Source: Erythrobacter neustonensis
GTDB taxonomy: Bacteria > Pseudomonadota > Alphaproteobacteria > Sphingomonadales > Sphingomonadaceae
DNA: 64,000 nucleotides
NCBI RefSeq assembly: GCF_001663175.1
Contig: NZ_CP016033.1
Coordinates: 62,001 to 126,000, forward strand
Direction of reading: 5' to 3'
Within the stretch, counting starts at the first letter, position 1. Each line of letters begins with the position of its first letter. Both the position numbers and the translations under genes were made by a program. Of this stretch, positions 17,885 through 26,457 are shown in pieces. A model generated the notes under the pieces. That model ran no database searches. It was not told the DNA's origin and was given only the letters and a program-made list of their open reading frames with translations.

Positions 17885-18316
17885 TCAGGCGTCGAGCGCA
17901 GCGGCCAGCTTGGCGCGAACCGATTTGAGACCGGCGATGATTTCGGAAAGCTCGGGCGTTTCTGTCACCATCAGCCGCACGCCGGGCGCGGGCGCTTCGT
18001 CGGCGTCGACGCGCCGTTCGCCCGCGCGGCGATCATCCTTGCGGCGGTCGAGCGGCGACTTGGCCGCGGCGCGCAGCACCGCTTCGGCCCCCTTGAGCGT
18101 ATAGCCCTCGCGGTTGACCAGCCGGTCGATCGTCTTGACCAGTTCGACATCCGCAGGGCGATAGTAGCGCCGCCCGCCGCTGCGCTTCAGCGGTCGGAGC
18201 AGCGGGAACTGTGCTTCCCAGTAACGCAGCACGTGAGGCCGGATCCCCAGCGCCTCGCTGACTTCGCCGATCGTGCGCAGCGCGCCGTCGTCCTTGCGGT
18301 CATCGAAACCGGTCAT
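17885..18316 (-). CDS. MerR family transcriptional regulator
   Basis: A 143-residue protein with an N-terminal MerR winged helix-turn-helix: TIGEVSEALGIRPHVLRYWE, then FPLLRPLKRSGGRRYYRPAD. The effector half is short and charged (RRKDDRRAGERR), with no metal-binding cysteines, so it is not a metal sensor. It is the terminal gene of the rpmF-plsX-fabH-ihfA-merR order commonly seen in alphaproteobacteria. It lies 19 bases after ihfA and converges on smc with a six-base gap. Confidence 0.9.
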   Translation of the reverse strand: MTGFDDRKDDGALRTIGEVSEALGIRPHVLRYWEAQFPLLRPLKRSGGRRYYRPADVELVKTIDRLVNREGYTLKGAEAVLRAAAKSPLDRRKDDRRAGERRVDADEAPAPGVRLMVTETPELSEIIAGLKSVRAKLAAALDA

Positions 18317-18335
18317 GAGGCCTCACCTTGCTTTG

Positions 18336-18635
18336 TCATCCCTTGGCAATGCGTTCCTTGAGCAGCTGGCTCGCGCGGAAGGTCATCACCCGGCGCGGGG
18401 TGATCGGCACTTCGATCCCGGTCTTGGGATTGCGGCCGATCCGCTCGTTCTTGTCGCGCAGAACGAAGCTGCCAAAGCCCGAAATCTTGACGTTTTCACC
18501 CTTGGCCAGAGCATCGCTCATCTTGCCGAGGATCGCTTCGACCATATCGAGCGATTCTGCACGGCTGAAACCCATCTTGCGGTTGATGGTTTCCGCCAGA
18601 TCGGCGCGGGTCAAAGTTCCAACCGAACGCATCAT
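18336..18635 (-). CDS. ihfA: integration host factor subunit alpha
   Basis: A 99-residue HU/IHF-family DNA-bending protein. The start [18 protein letters not shown], the flank [21 protein letters not shown] and the arm [20 protein letters not shown] match IHF alpha, with the Pro that intercalates DNA retained in the arm. The first of two adjacent ATGs (18635) has GGAG seven bases upstream. It lies between fabH and a merR gene on the same strand; the 139-base gap to fabH could hold its own promoter. Confidence 0.95.
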   Translation of the reverse strand: MMRSVGTLTRADLAETINRKMGFSRAESLDMVEAILGKMSDALAKGENVKISGFGSFVLRDKNERIGRNPKTGIEVPITPRRVMTFRASQLLKERIAKG

Positions 18636-18774
18636 GCGAATTCTCCTTCGCGGCGCGACCCGAAAGAAGTTCGGCTTCTTACGATTTTTTTGCGCGATTG
18701 CAAAGCGATGCTGCCCATTTTGTGCAACTTGGGTGACGGTGCCGGCAAGAGGGGTAAGCCTTTCGCGCCGCGTC

Positions 18775-19752
18775 TCACATGCGGATCAGGCTGGCACCCC
18801 AGGTAAAGCCGCCGCCCATCGCCTCAAGCATCACCAGATCGCCCGTCTTGATCCGCCCGTCCTTGCGCGCGACATCGAGCGCCAGCGGCACCGATGCAGC
18901 CGAGGTGTTGGCGTGGCGATCGACCGTGACGATCACCTTTTCGGGCGCAATGCCGAGCTTGCGCGCGGTCGCATCGAGGATGCGCGCATTGGCCTGATGC
19001 GGCACGACCCAATCGAGATCGGCGGCATTATGGCCCGTATCTTCAAGCACTTCCTTCAAGACGTTCGACAGGTTCACCACCGCGTGGCGAAACACTTCCT
19101 GCCCGCGCATCCGCAAGTGGCCCACCGTCTGCGTGGTCGAAGGGCCGCCATCGACATAAAGCAGATCGTGCTGCGTGCCATCAGCATGGAGCCGCGTGCC
19201 GAGGATGCCTGCGGCAGCATCGCCGTCGCCCGCTTCGAGCACGACAGCGCCCGCCCCGTCGCCGAACAGCACGCAGGTAGTGCGGTCTTCCCAGTCGAGG
19301 ATGCGACTGAAAGTTTCCGCGCCGATCACCAGCGCGCGCCGCGCCATGCCGGTGCGCAGCAGCGAATCGGCGGTGGCCAGCGCATAGAGAAAGCCCGAAC
19401 ACACCGCCGCGACATCAAAGGCGACCCCGCCATTGCAGCCGAGCGCGGCCTGCACCTTGGTGGCGGTGGCGGGGAAGGTGTTGTCGGGCGTTGCGGTGGC
19501 CAGCACGATCAATCCGATGCTGGCGGCATCGATCCCCGCATCATCGAGCGCGGCACGCGCCGCGGCAATCGCCAGCGTCGCGGTGGTCTCGTCAGCCTGC
19601 GCGATGTGCCGCTGGCGGATGCCCGTGCGCGCGACGATCCATTCGTCCGAGGTGTCGACCCGCTCTGCAAGTTCGGCGTTGGTGACCACCTGGCGGGGCA
19701 AGGCCGCGCCGGTGCCGATGATGCGTGAGCCGGTGGCTACGGCCGTCGTCAC
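18775..19752 (-). CDS. fabH: 3-oxoacyl-ACP synthase III (FabH)
   Basis: A 325-residue beta-ketoacyl-ACP synthase III that starts fatty-acid synthesis by condensing acyl-CoA with malonyl-ACP. The catalytic Cys118 lies in [15 protein letters not shown], and the His and Asn of the triad lie in [11 protein letters not shown] and [31 protein letters not shown] is the N-terminal signature. The ATG at 19752 overlaps the plsX stop by four bases (ATGA), so the two lipid genes are coupled. Confidence 0.96.
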   Translation of the reverse strand: MTTAVATGSRIIGTGAALPRQVVTNAELAERVDTSDEWIVARTGIRQRHIAQADETTATLAIAAARAALDDAGIDAASIGLIVLATATPDNTFPATATKVQAALGCNGGVAFDVAAVCSGFLYALATADSLLRTGMARRALVIGAETFSRILDWEDRTTCVLFGDGAGAVVLEAGDGDAAAGILGTRLHADGTQHDLLYVDGGPSTTQTVGHLRMRGQEVFRHAVVNLSNVLKEVLEDTGHNAADLDWVVPHQANARILDATARKLGIAPEKVIVTVDRHANTSAASVPLALDVARKDGRIKTGDLVMLEAMGGGFTWGASLIRM

Positions 19753-20834
19753 GCAGGCGCCTCGTCACCCTTGGGTGCAATGCTGCGACCTTTCTTGCCC
19801 AGCGTTTCCTCGCCCAGCAGCGCCAGATCTTCGGCAATCCGCTGCGTCAGCTTGTTCTCGAGCAACCGCGCGGTCACCGCGACCGCATGGGCGACGCCCT
19901 TGGCATTCGCGCTCCCGTGGCTTTTCACCACCACACCGTTGAGGCCGAGGAAGACCGCACCGTTGTGGTTGTTGGGATCGAGATGGTGCTTGAGCAGTTC
20001 GGTCGCCGGGCGCGAAACCAGAAAGCCGATCTTGGAGCGCAGCGACGAAGTGAAGGCCTGCCGCAGCAGATCGGTGACGAAGCGGGCCGAGCCTTCGATC
20101 GCCTTCAACGCGATATTGCCCGAAAAGCCATCGGTGACGACCACATGGGTTTCGCCGCGGTTGATCTTGTCGCTTTCGACAAAGCCATCGAACTGCAGCG
20201 CGACATTGCCGCCAGCCGACGCGGCGGTCAGCATCGCGGCGGCATCGCGCAATTCTTCGGTGCCCTTGATTTCTTCGGTGCCGATGTTGAGCAGGCGCAC
20301 CACCGGCTTGTCGAAGCCGTTGACGATCCGCGAATAGGCCGCGCCCATCACCGCATACTGGACGAGGTTGCGCGCGTCCGCCTCGGTGTTGGCACCAAGG
20401 TCGAGCATCACCACGTCATGCGCCTTCAGCGTCGGCATGATCGCGGCCAATGCCGGACGGTCGATCCCGGGCATGGTGCGCAGCGCAAGCTTGCTCATCG
20501 CCATCAGCGCGCCGGTGTTGCCTGCGCTGACGGCCGCACCGGCATCGCCGGTCTTCACCGCGTTGACGGCAAGCCCCATCGACGTGGTCTTGGCACGGCG
20601 GATCGCCTTGCTGGGCAGCTCTTCGCCGCCCACCACATCGTCGCAATGCAGGATTTCGGAGGCTGCGCGCAGGTTGGGATGATTGTCCAGCGCCGCTTCG
20701 ATGCGGGCAGAATCGCCCACCAGCAGGAACTTGAAACTGTCGTGGTCGCGCCGCGCCAGCGCCGCGCCCTCGATCATCACGCGCACGCCTTCATCGCCGC
20801 CCATCGCATCGACCGCGATCCGGGGCAGACTCAT
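19749..20834 (-). CDS. plsX: phosphate acyltransferase PlsX
   Basis: A 361-residue enzyme that makes acyl-phosphate from acyl-ACP for phospholipid synthesis. The N-terminal [19 protein letters not shown] and the [21 protein letters not shown] and [16 protein letters not shown] motifs are family signatures. The ATG at 20832-20834 ([14 protein letters not shown]) is chosen because the Rossmann-like start follows directly. It sits 38 bases after rpmF and overlaps fabH. Confidence 0.96.
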   Translation of the reverse strand: MSLPRIAVDAMGGDEGVRVMIEGAALARRDHDSFKFLLVGDSARIEAALDNHPNLRAASEILHCDDVVGGEELPSKAIRRAKTTSMGLAVNAVKTGDAGAAVSAGNTGALMAMSKLALRTMPGIDRPALAAIMPTLKAHDVVMLDLGANTEADARNLVQYAVMGAAYSRIVNGFDKPVVRLLNIGTEEIKGTEELRDAAAMLTAASAGGNVALQFDGFVESDKINRGETHVVVTDGFSGNIALKAIEGSARFVTDLLRQAFTSSLRSKIGFLVSRPATELLKHHLDPNNHNGAVFLGLNGVVVKSHGSANAKGVAHAVAVTARLLENKLTQRIAEDLALLGEETLGKKGRSIAPKGDEAPA

Positions 20835-20872
20835 GAAGTGCGACTCCGGTCTAGGATACAGGCCATCGGCTA

Positions 20873-21049
20873 TCAGCCGACGGCAACAACCTGACGCCCG
20901 TTGTAGTGGCCGCAGTGGCCGCAGATGTTGTGCGGGCGCTTCAGTTCGCCGCAGTTCGAGCATTCATGGAAGGCTTCAACCTTCAGCGCGTCGTGCGAAC
21001 GACGCATGCCACGACGGGACGGCGATACTTTTCTCTTGGGGACAGCCAT
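20873..21049 (-). CDS. rpmF: 50S ribosomal protein L32
   Basis: A 58-residue ribosomal protein. It begins [20 protein letters not shown], has the zinc-type cysteines [14 protein letters not shown] and CGHC, and ends GRQVVAVG. The length matches the family. It heads the rpmF-plsX-fabH-ihfA-merR operon. The promoter should lie in the 240-base gap to the right, shared with the divergent MAPEG gene. Confidence 0.96.
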   Translation of the reverse strand: MAVPKRKVSPSRRGMRRSHDALKVEAFHECSNCGELKRPHNICGHCGHYNGRQVVAVG

Positions 21050-21290
21050 GGCGGCACCATTTCCTCAAATAATATTGCGTTTGCGCCACCACCCCGTGAG
21101 ACAGGTGCGCCAGTGATTCTCGAAGGCCGCCCTTACGGCAAGGATTGGCACCGCACAAGCACAAGGCCCTGCGGACATTCCTTACCACCAGCGGCGGGAA
21201 GCGGCGCGCTATAGCGATAAATTCACGCGTTGCAACCCGCCTCGCCCCCGCCTAGCGCACGGATCGCATTTGACGAGGGGATTTCCTGTG

Positions 21291-21686
21291 ATGACCGTGC
21301 TTCCTGTAACGCTTGCCGCGGCAGCGGCCGCCGCCGTGCTCAACATCTGGCTGGGCATCCGCATCGGCGCATTGCGCACCGCGCTCCAGATCAGCGTGGG
21401 CGATGGCGGGAGCGAGGCGTTGCAGCGCCGGATGCGCGCGCAGCTCAATTATGTCGAGAACACCGGTTTCGTGCTGGTGCTGATCGCGGCGATCGAACTG
21501 GCCGGGCGTGGCAGCTGGTGGCTTTCATTTGTCGCGATGGCCTACTTCCTTGGCCGCGTGGCGCACGGCTTCGGGATGGACGGCGGCAAGGCCAAGCTCG
21601 GCCGGATGATCGGCACGTTGCTGACGATGCTGATCCAGCTCGGGCTTGCAGCGGCGGCCATCCTGATCGTGATGGGGGTGATGTAA
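21291..21686 (+). CDS. MAPEG family membrane protein
   Basis: A 131-residue protein with four hydrophobic segments. The motifs LGIRIGALRTALQISVGDGG, RMRAQLNYVENTGFVLVLIA and GRVAHGFGMDGGK match the MAPEG (eicosanoid and glutathione metabolism) membrane family, including the conserved Arg/Asn-rich loop that binds glutathione in characterised members. The bacterial role is unknown. ATG 21291 is used; a GTG immediately before it (21288) is an alternative, with GAGGGG upstream. Confidence 0.85.
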   Translation: MTVLPVTLAAAAAAAVLNIWLGIRIGALRTALQISVGDGGSEALQRRMRAQLNYVENTGFVLVLIAAIELAGRGSWWLSFVAMAYFLGRVAHGFGMDGGKAKLGRMIGTLLTMLIQLGLAAAAILIVMGVM

Positions 21687-21749
21687 AGAACGCAGCCATC
21701 CTCGGGCGACGGCCCGCCACCGGACGATCTCGCGGAGGCGGGGCCGCGA

Positions 21750-22421
21750 TCAGGACAAGGCGTAATCGCTTACAAAGGCGTTGGTCTTGCGCTCGCGGCC
21801 GAAGGTGCTGGTGGGGCCGTGGCCGGGGATGAACATCACGTCATCGCCAAGCGGCCAGAGCCGCTGCGTGATCGCGTCGATCAGGTCCTGATGGTTGCCG
21901 CGCGGGAAATCCGTGCGGCCGATCGAGCCCTGGAACAATACGTCGCCCACGATCGCAAACCGGCTCGCCTCGTGGAAGAACACCACGTGGCCGGGCGTGT
22001 GGCCGGGGCAGTGGATCACGTCGAGCGTCAGGTCGCCCACGCTCACCGTGTCGCCGTGCTTGAGCCAGCGGGTTGGCGTGAAGCTTTTGGCGGTCATGCC
22101 GTAACGCGCACCGTCGCTGTCGAGCTGCTCGATCCAGAACAGGTCGTCCTCGTGGGGGCCTTGGATGGGCAGGCCCAGCTCCTCGGCCAGCATCCCGGCC
22201 TGCCCGCAATGATCGAGATGCCCGTGAGTGATGAGCAGCTTTTCGAGCGTGACGCCCGCCTTGGCGACGGCTGCCTTGAGCTTGTCCAGATCCCCGCCCG
22301 GATCGACCAGCGCGCCTTTCATGGTCCTGGTACACCAGATCAGCGAGCAGTTCTGCTGGAGCGGTGTCACCGGAATGATCGCGGCGCGCATGGGGAGCTG
22401 GGGTGCTGGGGTATCTGTCAT
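21750..22421 (-). CDS. metallo-beta-lactamase fold hydrolase (glyoxalase II-like)
   Basis: A 223-residue MBL-fold enzyme. The metal ligands are in order: THGHLDHCGQAG, HCPGHTPGHVVF, the Asp in IVGDVLFQGSIGRTDFP, and the terminal His in FIPGHGPTSTFG. This pattern is typical of the glyoxalase II/YcbL branch, which probably acts on thioesters in the cytoplasm. The ATG at 22419-22421 is preferred over an in-frame start 33 bases upstream. The coding end lies 63 bases from the convergent MAPEG gene, and an S24 regulator precedes it by 11 bases on the same strand. Confidence 0.9.
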   Translation of the reverse strand: MTDTPAPQLPMRAAIIPVTPLQQNCSLIWCTRTMKGALVDPGGDLDKLKAAVAKAGVTLEKLLITHGHLDHCGQAGMLAEELGLPIQGPHEDDLFWIEQLDSDGARYGMTAKSFTPTRWLKHGDTVSVGDLTLDVIHCPGHTPGHVVFFHEASRFAIVGDVLFQGSIGRTDFPRGNHQDLIDAITQRLWPLGDDVMFIPGHGPTSTFGRERKTNAFVSDYALS

Positions 22422-22432
22422 GGCTGCGAGAT

Positions 22433-23116
22433 TTAGACCCGCCCCCCCTTCCACACAACCCGCCCGATGATCGCGACTTCATCTGCCGCGACCTCGACCG
22501 GCGGGTAGGCGAGGTTCTGCGAGAGCAGCGCGATCCGGCCCGGCCCGGCGCTGGCGACGCGCTTCACCATCAGCGTATCGCCAAGGCGCACAACGTGAAT
22601 GCCGTCGCGAAAGGCGCGCGGGGATCGGTCGACAAGAATTTCGTCGCCATCGTTGAGCAAGGGTTCCATCGAATCGCCTTCGACCCGGATCGCGGACAGA
22701 TCGGCGCGCGCGAGCCCCTGTTCTTCGAGCCAGCGGCGGGAAAAGCGGAAGGTGTCGAATGCGCCCTCGCCGCCCGGTACTCGCCCCGCCCCCGCTGCCG
22801 CGCCAAGATCGAGCCGCGGCACTTCGACCCAGCCCAGCCCTTCTGGCCGCGAAACCGGCGGCACGTCATAGGAATTATCCTTAACGTCGCGTAACGTATC
22901 TTCACCCACGCCAAGGAAGCGCGCGAGCGTGGCGCGGTCCTGTTCCTCCAGTTTCCGGGGGCTCCCCTTGCGGATGAATTGCTGAAGATAGGAGGGGTTG
23001 CGCCCGAGCAATTCGGACAATGCGGCGAGCGATACCCCGCGTGCCTGCGCCAGTTCGAGCAACCGCGCACGCGGCCCTGTCAGCGAGGCGCCGGCAGATT
23101 GTTGGGTTTCCTTCAT
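22433..23116 (-). CDS. S24 family (LexA/CI-like) helix-turn-helix repressor
   Basis: A 227-residue regulator. The N-terminal part (about residues 15-75) is a helix-turn-helix: LAQARGVSLAALSELLGRNPSYLQQFIRKG. The C-terminal half is an S24 peptidase domain with the serine in VEGDSMEPLLNDGDEIL and the lysine in LMVKRVASAG, the dyad used for RecA-stimulated self-cleavage. An Ala-Gly pair (AAAGAGRV) upstream could be the cleavage bond. It is not LexA itself, because its HTH resembles phage-type repressors. It diverges from two small genes across a 123-base gap holding a LexA-type box and an AT-rich inverted repeat. Confidence 0.88.
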   Translation of the reverse strand: MKETQQSAGASLTGPRARLLELAQARGVSLAALSELLGRNPSYLQQFIRKGSPRKLEEQDRATLARFLGVGEDTLRDVKDNSYDVPPVSRPEGLGWVEVPRLDLGAAAGAGRVPGGEGAFDTFRFSRRWLEEQGLARADLSAIRVEGDSMEPLLNDGDEILVDRSPRAFRDGIHVVRLGDTLMVKRVASAGPGRIALLSQNLAYPPVEVAADEVAIIGRVVWKGGRV

Positions 23117-23137
23117 GCCCGCTTCCTACACGAAGGA

Positions 23138-23162
23138 TTTTTCCTAGACAAGCGAGAAAAAA
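23138..23162. promoter_or_regulatory. AT-rich imperfect inverted repeat (candidate operator)
   Basis: The left arm TTTTTCCTAG (23138-23147) and the right arm CGAGAAAAAA (23153-23162) are reverse complements at 8 of 10 positions around a five-base spacer. It lies 21-46 bases upstream of the S24 repressor start in an otherwise GC-rich region. It could be the autoregulatory operator or simply promoter DNA; only position and symmetry support it. Confidence 0.3.
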
Positions 23163-23166
23163 CATG

Positions 23167-23181
23167 GAACATTTCAGGAAC
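23167..23181. promoter_or_regulatory. LexA-type SOS box (GAAC-N7-GAAC)
   Basis: GAACATTTCAGGAAC matches exactly the direct-repeat SOS box known from alphaproteobacteria (GTTC-N7-GTTC on the other strand). The match extends to GGAACAT at 23166-23172 and 23177-23183, a repeat of seven bases every 11 bases. It sits 50 bases from the S24 gene start and about 58 bases before the small gene at 23240, so either or both could be SOS-controlled. Confidence 0.6.
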
Positions 23182-23239
23182 ATCGGGCGAGTCGCACGAT
23201 GCCGCCAATCCAGATCAGCACTTTCAGGGACGCAAAACC

Positions 23240-23458
23240 ATGCTGCTACGGTCGATCGAAACTTTCCTTGATGTCTTCGCCATGCCGCCCACCAAGTTCG
23301 GCCGTCTTGCCGCGCATGATCCACGCTTCGTGCTCGATCTGCGAATGGGGCGCACACCCCGGCGCGAAACCGAACTGCGCACCCGCGCCTGGATGCAGGG
23401 CTATTGCGATGCGACACGCGCGGACATGCGCTGCGCCGCTCCTTCGGAGATGGCATGA
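23240..23458 (+). CDS. small conserved-looking protein, possibly SOS-regulated
   Basis: A 72-residue basic protein with no recognised domain. The sequence MLLRSIETFLDVFAMPPTKFGRLAAHDP, then RFVLDLRMGRTPRRETELRTRAW, looks like a small helical DNA-binding unit; I recall similar small proteins beside S24 regulators in sphingomonads but cannot name a family. Its stop overlaps the next start (ATGATGA), so the two genes are coupled. A LexA-type box lies about 58 bases upstream. Confidence 0.6.
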   Translation: MLLRSIETFLDVFAMPPTKFGRLAAHDPRFVLDLRMGRTPRRETELRTRAWMQGYCDATRADMRCAAPSEMA

Positions 23459-23880
23459 TGCTGACCCAAAGCCTGCGCGACCCCTATCGCCACCTCACCG
23501 CCCCGTTCGACCAGATCGAGGTGAAATCCGTTCCGTTGCTGGGCGTCAGCCGGTTCCAGCGCCCGCGCCGCACGCTCGCCGACCGGGTGCGCGCCGCGCT
23601 GATGGCGATCACCGCCGGTCACGGCACGCTGTTGTCTCACGAAGAAAAGGCTTGGGCCTCGATCACTTTTTCGGGCACCCGGCACGAGGTGGTGCTCGAA
23701 TTCTGCGGTCCCGATGCGGTGGCGGCGGGCGAAGAGTTGATCGAGCGCCTGCCCGATCACGAATTCACCCTGCCGGCCCAGCTGGTCGCCGATGCGACGA
23801 TCGCCAAGGTGGACCACCGCTTCGGCGCGATGGAGCGGCTGGAGGTCACCGCGGTGCTACTGCTGCTCGAGGAAGGCTGA
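23455..23880 (+). CDS. unknown 141-residue protein coupled to the small upstream gene
   Basis: I do not recognise this family. The protein has no signal peptide or membrane segment. It has a basic N-terminal part (SRFQRPRRTLADRVRAALMAI) and a C-terminal alpha/beta-looking half (WASITFSGTRHEVVLEFCGPDAVAAGEELIERLPDHEF cut into strands and a helix), ending in TAVLLLLEEG. It overlaps the 72-residue gene by four bases and must be expressed with it. Because the unit lies behind a LexA-type box and opposite an S24 repressor, a DNA-damage-linked role is plausible but only inferred. Confidence 0.65.
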   Translation: MMLTQSLRDPYRHLTAPFDQIEVKSVPLLGVSRFQRPRRTLADRVRAALMAITAGHGTLLSHEEKAWASITFSGTRHEVVLEFCGPDAVAAGEELIERLPDHEFTLPAQLVADATIAKVDHRFGAMERLEVTAVLLLLEEG

Positions 23881-23917
23881 TCGCCGCCAAGTGATGCATA
23901 GGCTGCGCGCGCCGGGT

Positions 23918-24856
23918 TCAGTATCCGAGCTTCGGATCGAACACAGGCGCCACGGCCTCGCCCTTCAGATAGGCGTCGAGATTGGCCAGGAACCGCTCCC
24001 CCGACCGGACGAACATCTTGTCCTGTGCGCGGCCCGACAGGTGCATCGAAATATGGGCATTGTCGAGCGTCCACAGCGGATGGTCGGCGGGCAGCGGTTC
24101 GGGCGTGGTGACATCGAGGAAGGCACCCCCGATCGCCCTGCCTTCCAGCGCGGCGATCAGCGCGGGCTGATCGATCACGCTGCCGCGCGCGATGTTGACG
24201 ATCACCGCATCGCTTTTCATTGCCGCAAGCTCGTCAGCGCCGATCATGCCTTCGGTTTCGGGCGTGGCGGGGACGGCAAGGATGATCCAGTCGAATTCGC
24301 CAAGCCGCGCGCGCCATTCATCGGGGCCGAGCGTGTTCTCGCCTGCGCTGCGGCGCACCACGCTGACCTCGATGTCGAACGCCTTCAAGCGGGGCTCGAT
24401 GAGCCTGCCGATTGCGCCATAACCCAGCAAAAGCGCCTTCGAGCCCGCCAGTTCGCGCTTGCCCGGGCTGTCGAACAGCCATTCGTGGCGGTCCTGCGCG
24501 CGGACGACCTCGCGGTAACCCTTGGCGATGTTGAGCATTCCCATCACCACATATTCGGCGATGGTGATGGCGTTGATTCCGGCACCGTTGGTGAGGGTGA
24601 TCCCGCGCTCGATCAGCACGTCCATCGGCAGGAAATCGAGCCCGGCATAGATCGAGTTGAGCCATTTCAGCTTCTTCGCCGCGCGCAGCGTTGCGGCCAT
24701 CGCGGCTTGGTCGTTCATGTCGAACCAGCCGATCTCGGCATCGGCCACGGCCTCTTGCGCTTCCTCGGCGGACATGAACCAGCGCACGTCGAGCCCTGCG
24801 GGCAGGCGGTGTTCGAGCATCGGGCGGATCAGGCCGGAAATGGCGAGAATGGTCAA
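23918..24856 (-). CDS. D-2-hydroxyacid dehydrogenase, NAD-dependent
   Basis: A 312-residue soluble oxidoreductase. The Rossmann motif is LLGYGAIGRLIEPRLKAFD near the middle, the catalytic Arg lies in VNIARGSVIDQPAL, the Glu in TTPEPLPADHPLW, and a His in DNAHISMHLSGRA. The GYGAIG pattern (GxGxxG) and NVTxxR-like active-site segments identify the hydroxyacid dehydrogenase superfamily, but not the substrate (glyoxylate, hydroxypyruvate or another 2-oxoacid). It stands alone, downstream of cysS on the same strand with a 102-base gap. Confidence 0.87.
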   Translation of the reverse strand: MTILAISGLIRPMLEHRLPAGLDVRWFMSAEEAQEAVADAEIGWFDMNDQAAMAATLRAAKKLKWLNSIYAGLDFLPMDVLIERGITLTNGAGINAITIAEYVVMGMLNIAKGYREVVRAQDRHEWLFDSPGKRELAGSKALLLGYGAIGRLIEPRLKAFDIEVSVVRRSAGENTLGPDEWRARLGEFDWIILAVPATPETEGMIGADELAAMKSDAVIVNIARGSVIDQPALIAALEGRAIGGAFLDVTTPEPLPADHPLWTLDNAHISMHLSGRAQDKMFVRSGERFLANLDAYLKGEAVAPVFDPKLGY

Positions 24857-24958
24857 ACTGGCTGTCCCTTTATCGTCTTCCCGAACATGATCCGGGGTGT
24901 GCCAAGTCCGTTGCAGTTGAAGGCAGGGGTGCCCCGGGTCAAGCTCGGGAGGACGTGA

Positions 24959-26413
24959 CTATTCTCCCAGCCGCCATTCCCAGCCGAGCGGATCGCCGTC
25001 CATCACCTCGACACCCGCGGCGACGAGCTCATCGCGGATCGCATCCGAGGCGGCAAAGTCCTTCGCCGCGCGCGCTTCCCTGCGGCGGGCGAGAGCGGCT
25101 TCGATTTCGGCTTCGGTGATCGAAGCGGATCTGGGGCGGATGCGCAGGTCGGCGCGGGTGAGGCCGAACAGGCCAAGGCCGAGAACGCAATCCATGTCTT
25201 CGATCACCGCGCGTTTGATGCCTGCATCGACCTTCTTCACCGCCAGCGCCTCGTCGAGCGCGGTGAGCGCGACCGCAGTGTTGAGATCATCGGCCATCGC
25301 GGCATCGAATTTGGCCAGCACGGGCGCGAATTTGGCATGCTCGGCTTCGGGCTGCGGGGTGACATCGGCGAGCGGCGCGACCGCCATCACCATCCGCTTC
25401 AATCGCGTTAACGCCGCGCCCAGCCCCTCCCAGCTGAACTCCAGCTCGCTGCGGTAATGCGCCTGCAGGCACATCATCCGGTAGGCGAGCGGGTGATAGC
25501 CCCGGTCGATCAGCAATTGCAGCCGCAGGAACTCGCCCGAGGACTTCGACATCTTCCCCGAACGCTCGACGAGGAAGTTGTTGTGCATCCAGATCCGCGC
25601 ACCCGAATTTCTCGGATCGTCGAGCCCATTGGTGCAGCAGTGCGCCTGGTTCTGCGCGATCTCGTTGGGGTGGTGGATTTCGCGGTGGTCGATCCCGCCG
25701 GTGTGGATGTCGAAGGGAAAGCCCAGCACCTCGCCGCTCATCACCGAGCATTCGAGGTGCCAGCCCGGCGCGCCCCGGCCCCACGGGCTGTCCCATTCCA
25801 TCTGGCGGCTCTCGCCCGGCGGGGTCTTGCGCCAGATCGCGAAGTCCGCCGCATTACGCTTGCCCTCGACCGCCTCGATCCGCCCTTCCCCGTCATCGGT
25901 GACGGCGCGCGCCAGCCGCCCGTAATCGGCCACGGTCGAGACATCGAAATAGAGCCCGCTTTCAAGCTCGTAGCAGTGCTTCTCCGCGATCCCCTTCGCA
26001 AATTCGATCATCTGCGGCACGTAATCGGTCGCAACCGTCCACTGCGCCGGCTGGCGGATGTTCAGTGCGCGCACGTCGGCCCAATAGGCCTGCTTGTAAT
26101 GCTCGGCGATGTCCCAGATCGACTGCTTCTGCGCCGCCGCCATCCGCTCCATCTTGTCCTCGCCCGCGTCGGCATCGTCGGTCAGATGGCCGACATCGGT
26201 GATGTTGATGACGTGGGTGAGCTTCAGCCCCTTCCAGCTCAGCGTGCGCCCCAGCACATCGGCGAATACATAGGCACGCATGTTGCCGATGTGGGGATAG
26301 TTGTAGACCGTCGGCCCGCAGGAATAGACCCGCGCCTCGCCGGGGTGGACGGGCACGAACGCTTCCAGCGAACGGGTAAGCGAGTTGAACAGCTTGAGGG
26401 GTGCATCGGTCAT
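24959..26413 (-). CDS. cysS: cysteinyl-tRNA synthetase
   Basis: A 484-residue class I synthetase. The HIGH-type motif is YPHIGNMRAYVFADVLGR, the zinc-binding Cys is in YSCGPTVYNYP, the CysRS-specific GAPGWHLECSVMS is present, and the KMSKS motif is GKMSKSSGEFLRL. The C-terminal anticodon-binding domain ends GDPLGWEWRLGE. The length is normal. The start MTDAPLKLFNSLTRS is directly followed by the catalytic fold. Confidence 0.97.
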   Translation of the reverse strand: MTDAPLKLFNSLTRSLEAFVPVHPGEARVYSCGPTVYNYPHIGNMRAYVFADVLGRTLSWKGLKLTHVINITDVGHLTDDADAGEDKMERMAAAQKQSIWDIAEHYKQAYWADVRALNIRQPAQWTVATDYVPQMIEFAKGIAEKHCYELESGLYFDVSTVADYGRLARAVTDDGEGRIEAVEGKRNAADFAIWRKTPPGESRQMEWDSPWGRGAPGWHLECSVMSGEVLGFPFDIHTGGIDHREIHHPNEIAQNQAHCCTNGLDDPRNSGARIWMHNNFLVERSGKMSKSSGEFLRLQLLIDRGYHPLAYRMMCLQAHYRSELEFSWEGLGAALTRLKRMVMAVAPLADVTPQPEAEHAKFAPVLAKFDAAMADDLNTAVALTALDEALAVKKVDAGIKRAVIEDMDCVLGLGLFGLTRADLRIRPRSASITEAEIEAALARRREARAAKDFAASDAIRDELVAAGVEVMDGDPLGWEWRLGE

Positions 26414-26457
26414 GGCGCGGGTCTTTGCCCCAATCGCTTACCGATGCGCAAGGCGGC

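Noticed and set aside
18664-18691. AAGAAG/CTTCTT hairpin followed by seven Ts upstream of ihfA
   Set aside because: The stem is only six weak base pairs and points away from ihfA with no plus-strand gene upstream. It is more likely an AT-rich promoter spacer.
22433-23116. S24 protein as the main LexA
   Set aside because: Its N-terminal helix-turn-helix resembles phage-type repressors rather than the LexA winged helix, so it was kept as a separate S24 regulator.
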